This document shows positions 1 through 7,767 of a stretch of 64,000 nucleotides of DNA, piece after piece (position 1 is the stretch's first letter; every line of letters starts with the position of its first letter). Below the pieces are notes generated by a model. That model was not told the DNA's origin, searched no databases, and saw only the letters and a program-made list of their open reading frames with translations. The stretch spans positions 2,599,001-2,663,000 of the forward strand of contig NZ_CP155567.1 of the NCBI RefSeq assembly GCF_039696035.1. The letters are read 5' to 3'. The translations under genes and the position numbers were made by a program. This stretch comes from Microbulbifer sp. SAOS-129_SWC. GTDB taxonomy: Bacteria > Pseudomonadota > Gammaproteobacteria > Pseudomonadales > Cellvibrionaceae.

Positions 1-523
1 AGTCGCCGCCTGGCAGCCTCTCCTTGTGATAGCGGCCCTCGGTGCTGTGGTCATCCTTGCCGGTATTACCTGCCTGGTGATCCAGCTGGTCGTCAGCATT
101 CGCGACCGCGAACATAACCGGGACCTGACCGGCGATCCCTGGGACGGACGCACTCTCGAGTGGCTGACCGCTTCGCCGCCCGCTCCCTACAACTTCGCCA
201 TCCTGCCGCAGGTGCGGGATATCGACGCCCTGCATGATATGAAGCGGCATGGTTCCGCCCATATCAGGCCCAAGCGGTATCACGATATTCTGCTGCCGCA
301 AAACACCGGTGCCGGTGTGCTGATCGGCGGCTTCGCGTTCTATTTCGGCTTTGCCGCGGTGTGGCATATCTGGTGGGCGGCCGCCGCAACCCTGCTGGGC
401 ATCCTGCTCACCGCCGCCGCACGCAGCTTTCGCGACAAGACCGAAATCTGCATCCCCGCCAGCGAGGTGCAGCAAATCGAAAACCGCCATTTCCGCAATC
501 TGGCCAGGGAGGGCGCAGTGTGA
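1..523 (+). CDS. cyoB: Cytochrome bo3 ubiquinol oxidase subunit I, C-terminal part (cut by window edge)
   Basis: The frame is open from base 2 and gives 173 residues ending at a TGA at 521-523. The 5' part lies outside the window. The visible part matches the C-terminal end of CyoB as I remember it from E. coli: a transmembrane helix, the conserved stretch NRDLTGDPWDGRTLEW, the SPPAPYNFA motif, then two more hydrophobic segments around GFAFYFGFAAVWHIWW and a polar tail. CyoB is the inner-membrane haem-copper subunit that oxidises ubiquinol and reduces oxygen while pumping protons. The haem and copper ligands would lie upstream and cannot be checked here. The stop codon overlaps the GTG start of cyoC, as expected for one cyo transcript. 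Confidence 0.95.
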   Translation, partial: VAAWQPLLVIAALGAVVILAGITCLVIQLVVSIRDREHNRDLTGDPWDGRTLEWLTASPPAPYNFAILPQVRDIDALHDMKRHGSAHIRPKRYHDILLPQNTGAGVLIGGFAFYFGFAAVWHIWWAAAATLLGILLTAAARSFRDKTEICIPASEVQQIENRHFRNLAREGAV

Positions 524-1122
524 GTTCGGCCAGCGACAACAGCGCCCTGCTGCCGGATGCCGAGGCCTACGAGGAACGGGCTTTCGGCTTCTGGCTTTAC
601 CTGATGAGCGACGCGATCATCTTCGCGTTGCTATTCGCCACCTACCAGATCATGGCCAACGACACCGGCGGCGGGCCGGCGGGTCGCGACCTGTTCAGCC
701 TGCCCCACACCTTCGGTGAAACGCTGATGTTACTGACCAGCAGCCTGACCTTCGGCCTCGCCTCACTGGCGCTTGATGCCGGCAAACGCCGCTGGGTACT
801 GGCCTGGCTGGCAGTGACTTTCTTATTGGGCCTGGGTTTCGTGGCAATGGAAGTGCACGAGTTCCACGACATGATCGCGCAGGGTGCGGGGCCGGGCCGC
901 AGCGGATTCCTGTCCGCCTTCTTTACCCTGGTCAGTACCCACGGGCTGCACGTGAGCGCCGGGCTGGTGTTTATTGTGGTGATGGTGGTCCAGGTGGTGG
1001 TAAAGGGGCTGAGCCAGCCGGTAAGCTCACGCCTGGAACGGCTCGGGCTGTTCTGGCATTTCCTGGATATTGTGTGGATCGGGATCTTTTCCGTTGTATA
1101 CCTGCCGGGGATACTGCAATGA
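520..1122 (+). CDS. cyoC: Cytochrome bo3 ubiquinol oxidase subunit III
   Basis: The protein has 200 residues and belongs to the haem-copper oxidase subunit III family. It has five hydrophobic helices, starting with the typical FGFWLYLMSDAIIFALLFA. Later motifs such as EVHEFHDM and THGLHVSAGLVF are also standard for CyoC. I chose the GTG at 520 because it overlaps the cyoB TGA (GTGA) and has an AGGGAGG ribosome site just upstream; an upstream ATG at 361 would add 53 residues that overlap cyoB and are not family-like. The stop overlaps the cyoD start (ATGA). Subunit III stabilises the oxidase complex in the inner membrane. Confidence 0.95.
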   Translation: MSSASDNSALLPDAEAYEERAFGFWLYLMSDAIIFALLFATYQIMANDTGGGPAGRDLFSLPHTFGETLMLLTSSLTFGLASLALDAGKRRWVLAWLAVTFLLGLGFVAMEVHEFHDMIAQGAGPGRSGFLSAFFTLVSTHGLHVSAGLVFIVVMVVQVVVKGLSQPVSSRLERLGLFWHFLDIVWIGIFSVVYLPGILQ

Positions 1123-1436
1123 AACGCTCCAAGGCGGCTGGCGGCCGCACGCTGCGGTCCTATATGTCCGGCTATGTGCTGGCGCTGGTGCTGACTGCCA
1201 TTCCCTTCGGCATTGCGGCCTCCGGCGCGCTGTCCCTACAAGCAGCTCTGATCGCAATCAGCGCTGCCGCAATTATCCAGGTGCTGATTCACCTGCGCTA
1301 CTTCCTGCACCTGCGGCTGCGCACCACGCCACCGGAGAGGCTGCTGGCCATCGCTTTCGCCGCGGTTCTTATCCTGATCATGATCGGCGGTAGCCTGTGG
1401 ATCATGCTCAATCTTTACTATCGGATGTGGGCCTGA
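1119..1436 (+). CDS. cyoD: Cytochrome bo3 ubiquinol oxidase subunit IV
   Basis: The protein has 105 residues with three hydrophobic helices and the family motifs IQVLIHLRYFLHL and LYYRMW near the C-terminus. The ATG at 1119 overlaps the cyoC stop. CyoD is a small accessory subunit of the bo3 oxidase. In many genomes cyoE (haem O synthase) follows directly. Here no cyoE follows; the next 1.4 kb is AT-richer DNA with an IS30 element, so cyoE must be elsewhere if the oxidase works. Confidence 0.95.
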   Translation: MKRSKAAGGRTLRSYMSGYVLALVLTAIPFGIAASGALSLQAALIAISAAAIIQVLIHLRYFLHLRLRTTPPERLLAIAFAAVLILIMIGGSLWIMLNLYYRMWA

Positions 1437-1790
1437 CCCACACTGGAACCAATCCCCTACTCTCACCCAGAACTCCGGAATCGAATATCCGATGACTTTT
1501 TCCCGTAGAAAAAAACAAGTCGGGGCATGTGCCGCTACTGCAGCCCGGCGCTAGTGCTGACCAGCAGCGGCTCGGCAATACCGGGTCTATTCAGCCACGC
1601 ACTCGACAAGGTGAATGATATTTTCGGTCAACGGTTTTCAATAGGGGAAGCTAACAGCTCTTGCACGGTTAAAAACCATTTCCCGATATGGGATAGTGGA
1701 GGTAGTGGCTATCGTGAAAACCTGGAACTATAGAGCCAATTTCAATGGATGCCTGGCAGGATTGGAAATTGTGTAAACCAGTCTGTTCGT
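1437..1790. other. AT-richer intergenic stretch before the IS element
   Basis: About 350 bases lie between cyoD and the left end of the IS. A 68-codon open frame at 1527-1733 encodes nothing I recognise and lacks a ribosome site. Base composition is visibly lower in GC than in the cyo genes, which fits foreign DNA or decayed sequence. I see no clear terminator after cyoD. Confidence 0.5.
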
Positions 1791-2881
1791 ATAACGCGGT
1801 TTCAAGTAATAACTGCAATTTCTTCATGCAGCGAGCAAATCGTCCCGCCGCCCCATAAATAGCTCATTTGGCGATCGTCCACCCCTGGTCGCTCTTGGTC
1901 TGCTGTTCAGGCGGTCCATGACAAACTGAACCTGCTCATCCGATACCGTACTGAAGTCCGTTCCCTTCGGGAAATATTGCCGAATAAGACCATTGGTATT
2001 TTCATTGATTCCACGCTCCCATGATGCATAGGGATGGGCAAAGTAAATATCCGCCTCCAGTCCTTTCGCGATCTCTTCATGACCGGCAAACTCAAGGCCA
2101 TTGTCGAACGTGATTGTTTTGACTTTCTCCTTAAGGTGTACCATATGCGCAACCGCTGCAGCGGCGAGCAAGTCGGCTCTCTTGCCCGTCAGCAACACAA
2201 TGACCGTATACAGCGATTTGCGCTCTACCAGGGTCAATAGCGCACCTTTGCGGCCTTTGCCGATGACTGTATCGCCTTCCCAGTCGCCAATTCGGTTACC
2301 CAGGTCAACAACCTCAGGGCGTTCATCAATACTCACTCTGTTCTTGATCTTGCCGCGTTGATCGTTGCTGCCGTAACGCTTGCGGTAGGGCTTTGACGCT
2401 ACTCGCAGATGCGTATACAAATCGCCGCCATGAGCCTTGTCGGCATAGATCAGCTGATAAATTGTCTCATGATGTAAGGAAATACCCGTACACCGTTTCA
2501 GATAATCTGCTACCTGCTGCGGGCTTAACTCCTGCCGGAGCAGCGTTTCAATCTGATCACGTACCTCGTCCGTCACCTTCCGAGCCTTGTGGGCCCCATA
2601 CCGTCTAACATTCGACAGCTTTTGAGCTTGCCCGGGCCGGTACCCTCGTAGCCCTTTGTTGCGACGCAGCTCTCGACAGATCGTAGAGGGATGCCTTTCC
2701 AGAAGTTCGGCAATCTCTATTTGCGAGTGCCCGGCTTTCTTCAGACTATAAATCTGGTATCGTTCGTTCTCGGTCAGCTGGTTGTAGCTCATCAGTGCTT
2801 TTCTCTTGGCGGGGAGAAGCGCCGACTCTACCAGCTGGCCTCTCTCTTACCAATTGCACTTATTATCCGAAACCGCGTAAT
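1791..2881 (-). mobile_element. IS30-family insertion sequence, about 1.09 kb
   Basis: A single transposase gene is bracketed by terminal inverted repeats at 1791-1820 and 2852-2881. Aligned in inverted orientation they match at about 25 of 30 positions, including the shared cores ACGCGGTTTC and TGCAATT. Length, gene layout and the DDE transposase all fit IS30. I could not recognise a 2-3 bp target duplication outside the repeats, so the exact ends may be off by a base or two. The copy appears intact. Confidence 0.88.
1824..2792 (-). CDS. IS30-family transposase
   Basis: The protein has 322 residues, a usual length for IS30 transposases. The N-terminus carries a helix-turn-helix (YNQLTENERYQIYSLKKAG, then SQIEIAELLERHPSTICREL). 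The C-terminal integrase core shows the acidic triad: Asp in GDWEGDTVIGK, Asp in TFDNGLEF and Glu in the SWERGINENTNGLIRQYFP segment. The frame has no stop or frameshift, so it is probably active. It lies within the element at 1791-2881 and ends only a few bases from the left inverted repeat. It would cut and join the IS ends during transposition. Confidence 0.95.
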   Translation of the reverse strand: MSYNQLTENERYQIYSLKKAGHSQIEIAELLERHPSTICRELRRNKGLRGYRPGQAQKLSNVRRYGAHKARKVTDEVRDQIETLLRQELSPQQVADYLKRCTGISLHHETIYQLIYADKAHGGDLYTHLRVASKPYRKRYGSNDQRGKIKNRVSIDERPEVVDLGNRIGDWEGDTVIGKGRKGALLTLVERKSLYTVIVLLTGKRADLLAAAAVAHMVHLKEKVKTITFDNGLEFAGHEEIAKGLEADIYFAHPYASWERGINENTNGLIRQYFPKGTDFSTVSDEQVQFVMDRLNSRPRATRGGRSPNELFMGRRDDLLAA

Positions 2882-2951
2882 TCAAAACTCATGATTTCAG
2901 ATTATAGAAATTTTTAAATCTTCTATCGCCAACATAAAAGAGAACGATGCT

Positions 2952-3419
2952 ATGAACGATACTATGAAAGCTATCTCGCTAACGGTGCTGGCTCTTCTCG
3001 GTACATTTTTAAGCCTTCCCGGACTATCAAAAGAAGCGGCGGATATCGACCAGCTTAAAGCGCTCGCGAAATCCTACGTAAAAGCACAAACCACGTTTGA
3101 TCAATCCCTGCTTGAGTCAATCACGACACATCAATTCGTGGAAATATCACCCAAAGGCGAAGTAGATGAGCGAGAAGAATTTATAGACTTCTATGCACCG
3201 GAGAAGAAAATCCCCTCACCAACGTTCACCATTACAGACGTAAAAGTACGCCAGAATGGCGACGTCGCATTTATCTCCCAGGTCATCACATTTTCGATGG
3301 GCCCAAGAAAGTTGCAAATGACTGAGGGGCTGAGTGCAATCAAAACCGAGCAGGGCTGGAAACTCGCCTCATCACAGACAACCCCGAGACCGATGGATAC
3401 CAAGAAAACTTCCGGGTAA
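2952..3419 (+). CDS. Secreted NTF2-like (DUF4440/SnoaL-type) protein
   Basis: The protein has 155 residues. Residues 1-26 look like a signal peptide (hydrophobic ISLTVLALLGTFLSLPGLS), so the mature protein is probably periplasmic. The rest fits a DUF4440-type NTF2 fold: an N-terminal helix (LKALAKSYVKAQTTFD), the ITTHQFVEISPKGEVDEREEF region, and beta strands ending in EGLSAIKTEQGWKLASSQTT. Such domains bind small molecules or act as small hydrolases or isomerases; no substrate can be named. Start is ATG 2952, with a second ATG four codons later. The gene is GC-poorer than its neighbours and sits beside the IS, which suggests horizontal gain. Confidence 0.7.
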   Translation: MNDTMKAISLTVLALLGTFLSLPGLSKEAADIDQLKALAKSYVKAQTTFDQSLLESITTHQFVEISPKGEVDEREEFIDFYAPEKKIPSPTFTITDVKVRQNGDVAFISQVITFSMGPRKLQMTEGLSAIKTEQGWKLASSQTTPRPMDTKKTSG

Positions 3420-3440
3420 TTCCGCTCCGATAGCAGAAAT

Positions 3441-3472
3441 GCGTTATACCAGCGCTATCGCTGGTATAACGC
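3441..3472. terminator. Perfect 14-bp hairpin between convergent genes
   Basis: Arms at 3441-3454 and 3459-3472 are perfectly complementary with a CTAT loop. It sits in the 66-base gap between the NTF2-like gene (+) and the spermidine-synthase-like gene (-). There is no T-run on either side, so it is not a textbook intrinsic terminator, though the position suits a shared transcription end. Confidence 0.55.
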
Positions 3473-3485
3473 TCTGCACACCGCA

Positions 3486-4190
3486 TCAGCGCGACTTTTT
3501 GCCGCCTTGCACCGCTTCCTTCTTCGCCAGGAATATCGTGTGTCGCGCGCCCTTGCCGGGGCGCTCGCGGACTGTCTTGACTTCAACCCGGAAGCCGGCC
3601 TTCTTGAGCCGGCCCACGTAGGTCGTATCCGGCCCCGCCGACCACACCGCCAGGACACCGCCCGGCGCGAGGCTCTCGTAGATACAGCCGGTGCCATCGA
3701 TGGAGTACAGCCAGTTGTTGTCGCTGTGCGTCAGCCCCTCGGGGCCATTGTCGACATCCAGTAACACCGCGTCGTAGCCTTCGTCGCGCTGCACCAGCAG
3801 CTCGGCCACATCGCCGATATGCACAGCGACGCGGCTGTCATCCAGTGGCCGGCCGGCGCATTCTCCCAGGGGGCCGCGGTTCCACTCCACCACTTCCGGG
3901 ATCAGGTCGGCCACGATAACCTCGGCAGAGGATGGCAGTGCCGCGAGCGCCGCCGCCAGTGTGTAACCCATGCCCATACCGCCGACCACGACCCGCGCCT
4001 TGTTGCGATTCTTCAAGTGCGCGCAACCCAGCACCGATAGCTGTTGTTCACTGTTGAAAGCGCGGCTGTTCATCAATTCGCCACGGGGACCAGACAAGCT
4101 GATGGAGAATTCCTGGTCGCGCTGACGCAATTTGAGCGTCCCGCCGTTGTTGGGAATTTGGGCAGTGCCGAGTTCGATCCAGGGTTTCAT
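3486..4190 (-). CDS. Spermidine synthase-like methyltransferase-fold protein
   Basis: The protein has 234 residues counting from ATG 4190. An N-terminal strand region (WIELGTAQIPNNGGTLKLRQ) is followed by a Rossmann core with a glycine motif VVVGGMGMGYTLAAAL, the acidic strand EVIVADLIPEVVEW, and DAVLLDVDNGPEGLTH before the late LAPGGVLAVWSAG motif. This is the layout of spermidine-synthase-like proteins (SpeE fold), often annotated as fused or orphan spermidine synthases. I see no basis for saying which substrate it uses. The upstream frame extends to 4364 but those residues are basic and low in complexity. The gene stands alone. Confidence 0.75.
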   Translation of the reverse strand: MKPWIELGTAQIPNNGGTLKLRQRDQEFSISLSGPRGELMNSRAFNSEQQLSVLGCAHLKNRNKARVVVGGMGMGYTLAAALAALPSSAEVIVADLIPEVVEWNRGPLGECAGRPLDDSRVAVHIGDVAELLVQRDEGYDAVLLDVDNGPEGLTHSDNNWLYSIDGTGCIYESLAPGGVLAVWSAGPDTTYVGRLKKAGFRVEVKTVRERPGKGARHTIFLAKKEAVQGGKKSR

Positions 4191-4507
4191 CGCATGAGCT
4201 CGCTGTGGAGGGGTGGTGATACGGCGCGCAATGTACCATAGGTTGCTTGGCTGCGCTGGCGGCGTTAGCTGCGCCCCCTTTGTGGGATCGGGCAACCTTC
4301 GTCTCGCACACCTCCCTGCCCTGACCGGCCAAGCTGCCGGCCAATGTGCATTCGCAGCCTTCACGCTCTGGTCATTCAGGACTCGACAGCAATCCCATCC
4401 AGCTTTTCATTGAGTGTCAGTCCCGGTTTCACTCCGGCTGGTCCGCAGGCAGGCTCTGCGCCTGCACTCTGGGTGGAGTGCATTCCGGAACATCCAGATC
4501 CCATGTG
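4191..4507. other. Intergenic region without a recognised gene
   Basis: The 317 bases contain only short GC-rich frames overlapping on several strands. Short inverted repeats occur (for example CACTC/GAGTG near 4470-4485), but none has a U-tract. The region should hold the promoter of the spermidine-synthase-like gene and the 3' end of the yellow/MRJP gene. Confidence 0.4.
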
Positions 4508-5578
4508 CTATTGCTTCGGCATCCGCACCCGGTATATCGGGAATTCCATGTCGGAAACCGGACCGCGAACCTGGTGAATGCGGCTATCGGTGTAATAGAG
4601 CCAACCGTCATGGATAGCGAATGAGTCCGCCCAGCCTACGTTTTCCCCCTGCGCCAGCGGGTGAATCTTGCCATTGGGATCGCGATAGTTGATACCGTGC
4701 TTTTCCAGATCGCCGAAATAGAGATTTCCGTTGCCATCCATGATCATGCCGTCCGGGGCACTGGTGGTGGCGATTTTGCGCACATGCTTGGCCGCGTCAG
4801 TGCCCGGAACCAGGTACCTGGTGTCGATGGCATAGAGCGTGTATCCGCTCAGGGCGTGAAAGTACAGGGTGCCATTTTTCCGATCCAGGGCGATGCCGTC
4901 ACTGTGCACGGTATTGTTCCAGGGTTTCCCATCGATCATAAGATGATCGACCTCGGCGCTTGTGCTCTTGTCGTCATCGAGGAATCGATAGCTCTTGTTT
5001 TTTGCCAGGTCAAACACCACCAATCCCGGGTGATTGGAATCGGTCATATAGATGCGCCGATTCGGACCATCGATACGTAAATCATTGATATAGGAATCGC
5101 TGTGGTAACTCCCTTCCGTCAGGATCAAGGTGCTCTCCAGGCGGTTATCGGATAAATTGAAGACGAAAACTCTTGGCGCATCCTTCACACCGCGAAACTT
5201 CGGATTCCTGGTATCCAGTACGTAAAGCTTGCCCTGGTAGGCAACGACCGACTGCACTGCGAGGAAGCAGTCCTCGCGCACGATGCTATCAGCCACGCAG
5301 CGGTTCATCGCCGCATTCGGATAAGGCTTGTATTGACCGCTCTGCCGATCGACTTTGGCGACGGCGAATGGCACGCCGTCGCGCCAGTTGGGCGCGTTGG
5401 TATAGAGGTCGCCCGCTTCTGTTACGGCTATACCGGTGGTTTGCACCCCTCGAATCGCACTGACCTTTTGCGGTATTCGCATCTGGGGCTTTTCCGTTGG
5501 AGCCCCTGCTGCCAGTACACCCTGAGCAATAAAAAGGGCTGCCACACCGGCGGACAGCAACTTCAGCGATATATTCAT
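4508..5578 (-). CDS. Secreted major royal jelly protein/yellow-family protein
   Basis: The protein has 356 residues. Residues 1-24 form a signal peptide (LKLLSAGVAALFIAQGVLA followed by AGAPTEK), so it is exported. The body fits the MRJP/yellow six-bladed beta-propeller: motifs such as VVAYQGKLYVLDTRNP, SYINDLRIDGPNRRIYMTDS, HSDGIALDRKNGTLYFHAL and APDGMIMDGNGNLYFGD match the repeated blades. Bacterial members are poorly characterised; a lactonase-like or sugar-binding role is possible but unproven. I chose ATG 5578 over ATG 5584 because GGAGA is then about 7 bases upstream. The gene is monocistronic. Confidence 0.85.
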   Translation of the reverse strand: MNISLKLLSAGVAALFIAQGVLAAGAPTEKPQMRIPQKVSAIRGVQTTGIAVTEAGDLYTNAPNWRDGVPFAVAKVDRQSGQYKPYPNAAMNRCVADSIVREDCFLAVQSVVAYQGKLYVLDTRNPKFRGVKDAPRVFVFNLSDNRLESTLILTEGSYHSDSYINDLRIDGPNRRIYMTDSNHPGLVVFDLAKNKSYRFLDDDKSTSAEVDHLMIDGKPWNNTVHSDGIALDRKNGTLYFHALSGYTLYAIDTRYLVPGTDAAKHVRKIATTSAPDGMIMDGNGNLYFGDLEKHGINYRDPNGKIHPLAQGENVGWADSFAIHDGWLYYTDSRIHQVRGPVSDMEFPIYRVRMPKQ

Positions 5579-5812
5579 CGACATTCTCCAAGTATTTCCA
5601 TAGCGATCACGGTTCACACCAGCCTGCCGAATTATGTCCGCTGCATTATGGACTGAAATAAAGCGACTATAATCTGCCTCCGCAAAACTCTGCATCCGCA
5701 AAGTCGATGGCGGTTACCGTTCTTTTCCGGGAGGACTTGCCAGCATCGCGCAATGCAGTTACCGATGGCCATAACCTCATAGCACAATTTTTGCGGAGCG
5801 AATAAAAAAGAT
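5579..5812. promoter_or_regulatory. Promoter region of the yellow/MRJP gene
   Basis: This is the larger part of a 335-base gap. It is AT-richer than its surroundings and must contain the promoter for the gene ending at 4508. I could not assign -35 and -10 boxes with confidence. No coding frame here looks real. Confidence 0.35.
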
Positions 5813-5840
5813 AAAAAAAAGCCGGGTTTAGCACCCGGCT
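5813..5840 (-). terminator. Intrinsic terminator of the glycine-zipper lipoprotein gene
   Basis: An 8-bp perfect stem (5820-5827 with 5833-5840, sequence AGCCGGGT) with a 5-base loop is followed on the minus strand by a run of about eight T. It lies 74 bases past the end of the gene at 5914-6309. Confidence 0.88.
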
Positions 5841-5913
5841 CAGACCAATTCCTGTGAGATTGCCGAATATCAACAGGTCAGTTAACTCTTCGACCACCAA
5901 TGTTTAAAAAAGA

Positions 5914-6309
5914 TCAATTTAACACGCGATATCCGCGACCCTGCAGACAGTTTCTCGTGACGTAGTCTGCCTCCACATTGGCACTGGTGACACCGGACAC
6001 GCCACCCAACAGTGCTCCGGCGCCGGCACCGGCCGCGGCGGCACTGCTGGAATCACCGATAATCGCGCCCAGCGCGCCGCCCAGCAATGCGCCACCGGCA
6101 GCCCGGGTAACGCCACGGCGACCCTGGTCGTTGCGCGCGACAACAGACAGATTTCTGCAGTCCGCCAGATCCATCTGGTATTGCCGCATATTCACGCCGT
6201 AAGTGTCGATGATGATACCCCCTGCCCCGGGCACCTGTTCCTGCTGCATGACACAGCCGAACAGCGTCGCCATGCACAGCCCCATTGTCGCCAGGAAACC
6301 TAATCTCAT
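5914..6309 (-). CDS. Glycine-zipper outer-membrane lipoprotein
   Basis: The protein has 131 residues. The N-terminal signal ends in a lipobox LFGC, so Cys19 is likely lipidated. The middle carries a glycine/alanine-rich double hairpin (GGALLGGALGAIIGDSSSAAAAGAGAGALLGG), typical of glycine-zipper 2TM proteins such as SlyB-like or YMGG-type lipoproteins. The C-terminus has a Cys in TRNCLQGRGY, which may pair with the Cys in DLADCRNL. Such proteins are thought to stabilise the envelope. ATG 6309 has GAGAGG at good distance; a GTG at 6318 is less well placed. Confidence 0.85.
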   Translation of the reverse strand: MRLGFLATMGLCMATLFGCVMQQEQVPGAGGIIIDTYGVNMRQYQMDLADCRNLSVVARNDQGRRGVTRAAGGALLGGALGAIIGDSSSAAAAGAGAGALLGGVSGVTSANVEADYVTRNCLQGRGYRVLN

Positions 6310-6512
6310 TTGACGCACCTCTCGATATCTACTACGCCGCTCGCTCGTCTGTATCCATTCTGCTCGGAGCTGCTGTCGCCTTACTCATCATTAGGTTTAG
6401 TTGCTCGTAGAGTTGTGCGCCAGCGGCGACAAGGGAAATTCATGACTTTCAGGTCTGAAGAGTCTTCGGGCGAATGGGCACAGAAGGCGGGAAACCGGTT
6501 TCAGCGGTACTC

Positions 6513-7238
6513 TCAGCGGTACTCGTAGAACAGATGCAGTCGCTGGGTTTTGCCGCGGGCATCGAGCAGATTCACCACGCCCTGAAACTGCAGCAGGCGG
6601 CGGGTCTTGGTGTCGTACACAAGGGACAGCTTGCCGGCGAACAGGCGCAACAGTGCCTGCGCGAGATCGACCCGCAGGCACAATGGCGGGGTGGCGGGTT
6701 CAGAGCGGGAGGGTGTCGTGCCACTGGCGCAGGCAACACGGTGCGCACGCAATTTGATCGTGCGGCCGTGGGGCGGCGAGGCAAACTGGAATGTCAGCGA
6801 CTGCCCCGCCTCCAGCTGCTGCCAGTGCGCGCGCACATAAGCATCGAAGCCGGCATCAATCACATCGACTTTGCGCGCCGCCAACAGCTCCTGTTCCCAG
6901 TTCGCTGTACCGCTCGCCCGGTAGCGCAGCAGCCACGCATCACCCTGCCGGCGCACCTCACGCTGTTCGCCGCTACGGAAATCCCTCTGCACCACCTGGG
7001 GTAACGGCGTACCGGCACTACCATGGCCGGCCGGCCCGTAAAGTACCTTCTTCGCGATACGCTGCCCCTGCGCGCTGTAGTAAAGGACGGTAGTTTTGTC
7101 GCCCTCGGTTGGCAGGAATAATTCGCAGTAGACCAGCGACTTGCTTTCAGGCGCGTAAGCGCGCCCGATCACCTGGGCCGGGCCATCGTAACCACAGGTG
7201 GAACCGCTCAGTGCCGCGGCAACGATCAGGCTAAACAC
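6513..7238 (-). CDS. Exported protein of unknown function, last gene of the sigma-E-linked operon
   Basis: I do not recognise the family. From GTG 7238 the protein has 241 residues. This start overlaps the stop of the DUF2878 gene and has GGAG six bases upstream. Residues 1-16 are hydrophobic (FSLIVAAALSG), consistent with export. No lipobox is clear. The body is beta-rich with no transmembrane segment, and has segments such as RRQGDAWLLRYRASG and VDVIDAGFDAYVRAHWQQLEAGQSL. It ends in YDTKTRRLLQFQGVVNLLDARGKTQRLHLFYEYR, a pattern seen in periplasmic lipid-handling proteins, but this is only impression. Tight linkage to the lipid genes suggests a role with the modified lipids. Confidence 0.7.
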   Translation of the reverse strand: MFSLIVAAALSGSTCGYDGPAQVIGRAYAPESKSLVYCELFLPTEGDKTTVLYYSAQGQRIAKKVLYGPAGHGSAGTPLPQVVQRDFRSGEQREVRRQGDAWLLRYRASGTANWEQELLAARKVDVIDAGFDAYVRAHWQQLEAGQSLTFQFASPPHGRTIKLRAHRVACASGTTPSRSEPATPPLCLRVDLAQALLRLFAGKLSLVYDTKTRRLLQFQGVVNLLDARGKTQRLHLFYEYR

Positions 7239-7755
7239 ATCGGGCTCCAAGGAAACAGGGCCGGCGTGCGAGGCCGGCAAACAGGGGGAGCAGCAGCGCC
7301 CAAACTACGGCCAGTACCGCGAGAGACACGGCCAGGGGTCGCTGCAGGTCCACGCTGCCGTTAAGCAGACTGCCACTCAGGTAACTGGCGGGGCCCGCCA
7401 GGGCACCGAGCGCAGCCGCAAGCCACAGGTTGCGCTGCAGGAATGCAAACGCGGTACGCAGTGCCGCGGCAAAGTTGAGCCACAGGCACAGTAACCAGAA
7501 CGGCGGCACTGCCGCGAAATCGCGATTCTGCAGGACTCCCAGCTGGAACAGCATCGTATCCAGCGCCGCCCCGGCAATAAACACCACTGCCAGCCACAGC
7601 CACTGCCGCGCCGATCGATCGAGAAACCGGGCGTGCACGGCAAGGTTGAGCACCGTGACAGCGAGGACGATACCGGGCGCCGGCACCAGCACGCAGACAA
7701 ACCATGCCAGCTGGAACAAGAGCGCGCTGGCGAGCGTGCGTCCCATCAATGCCAC
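7231..7755 (-). CDS. DUF2878 membrane protein
   Basis: The protein has 174 residues and five or six hydrophobic segments (for example LLFQLAWFVCVLVPAPGIVLAV, WLWLAVVFIAGAALDTMLFQLGVL and LAVSLAVLAVVWALLLPLFAGL). The pattern fits DUF2878, a family usually found beside cyclopropane-fatty-acid-synthase-like genes. Start GTG 7755 has AAGGCGG upstream; ATG 7746 is an alternative. The gene starts 12 bases after the CFA-like stop codon and overlaps the next gene by 8 bases. A role in membrane lipid modification or transport is inferred from context only. Confidence 0.75.
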   Translation of the reverse strand: MALMGRTLASALLFQLAWFVCVLVPAPGIVLAVTVLNLAVHARFLDRSARQWLWLAVVFIAGAALDTMLFQLGVLQNRDFAAVPPFWLLCLWLNFAAALRTAFAFLQRNLWLAAALGALAGPASYLSGSLLNGSVDLQRPLAVSLAVLAVVWALLLPLFAGLARRPCFLGARCV

Positions 7756-7767
7756 CGGAAAGCCGCC

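Noticed and set aside
1527..1733. 68-codon plus-strand frame next to the IS
   Set aside because: No ribosome site, no homology, and located in AT-richer decayed DNA.
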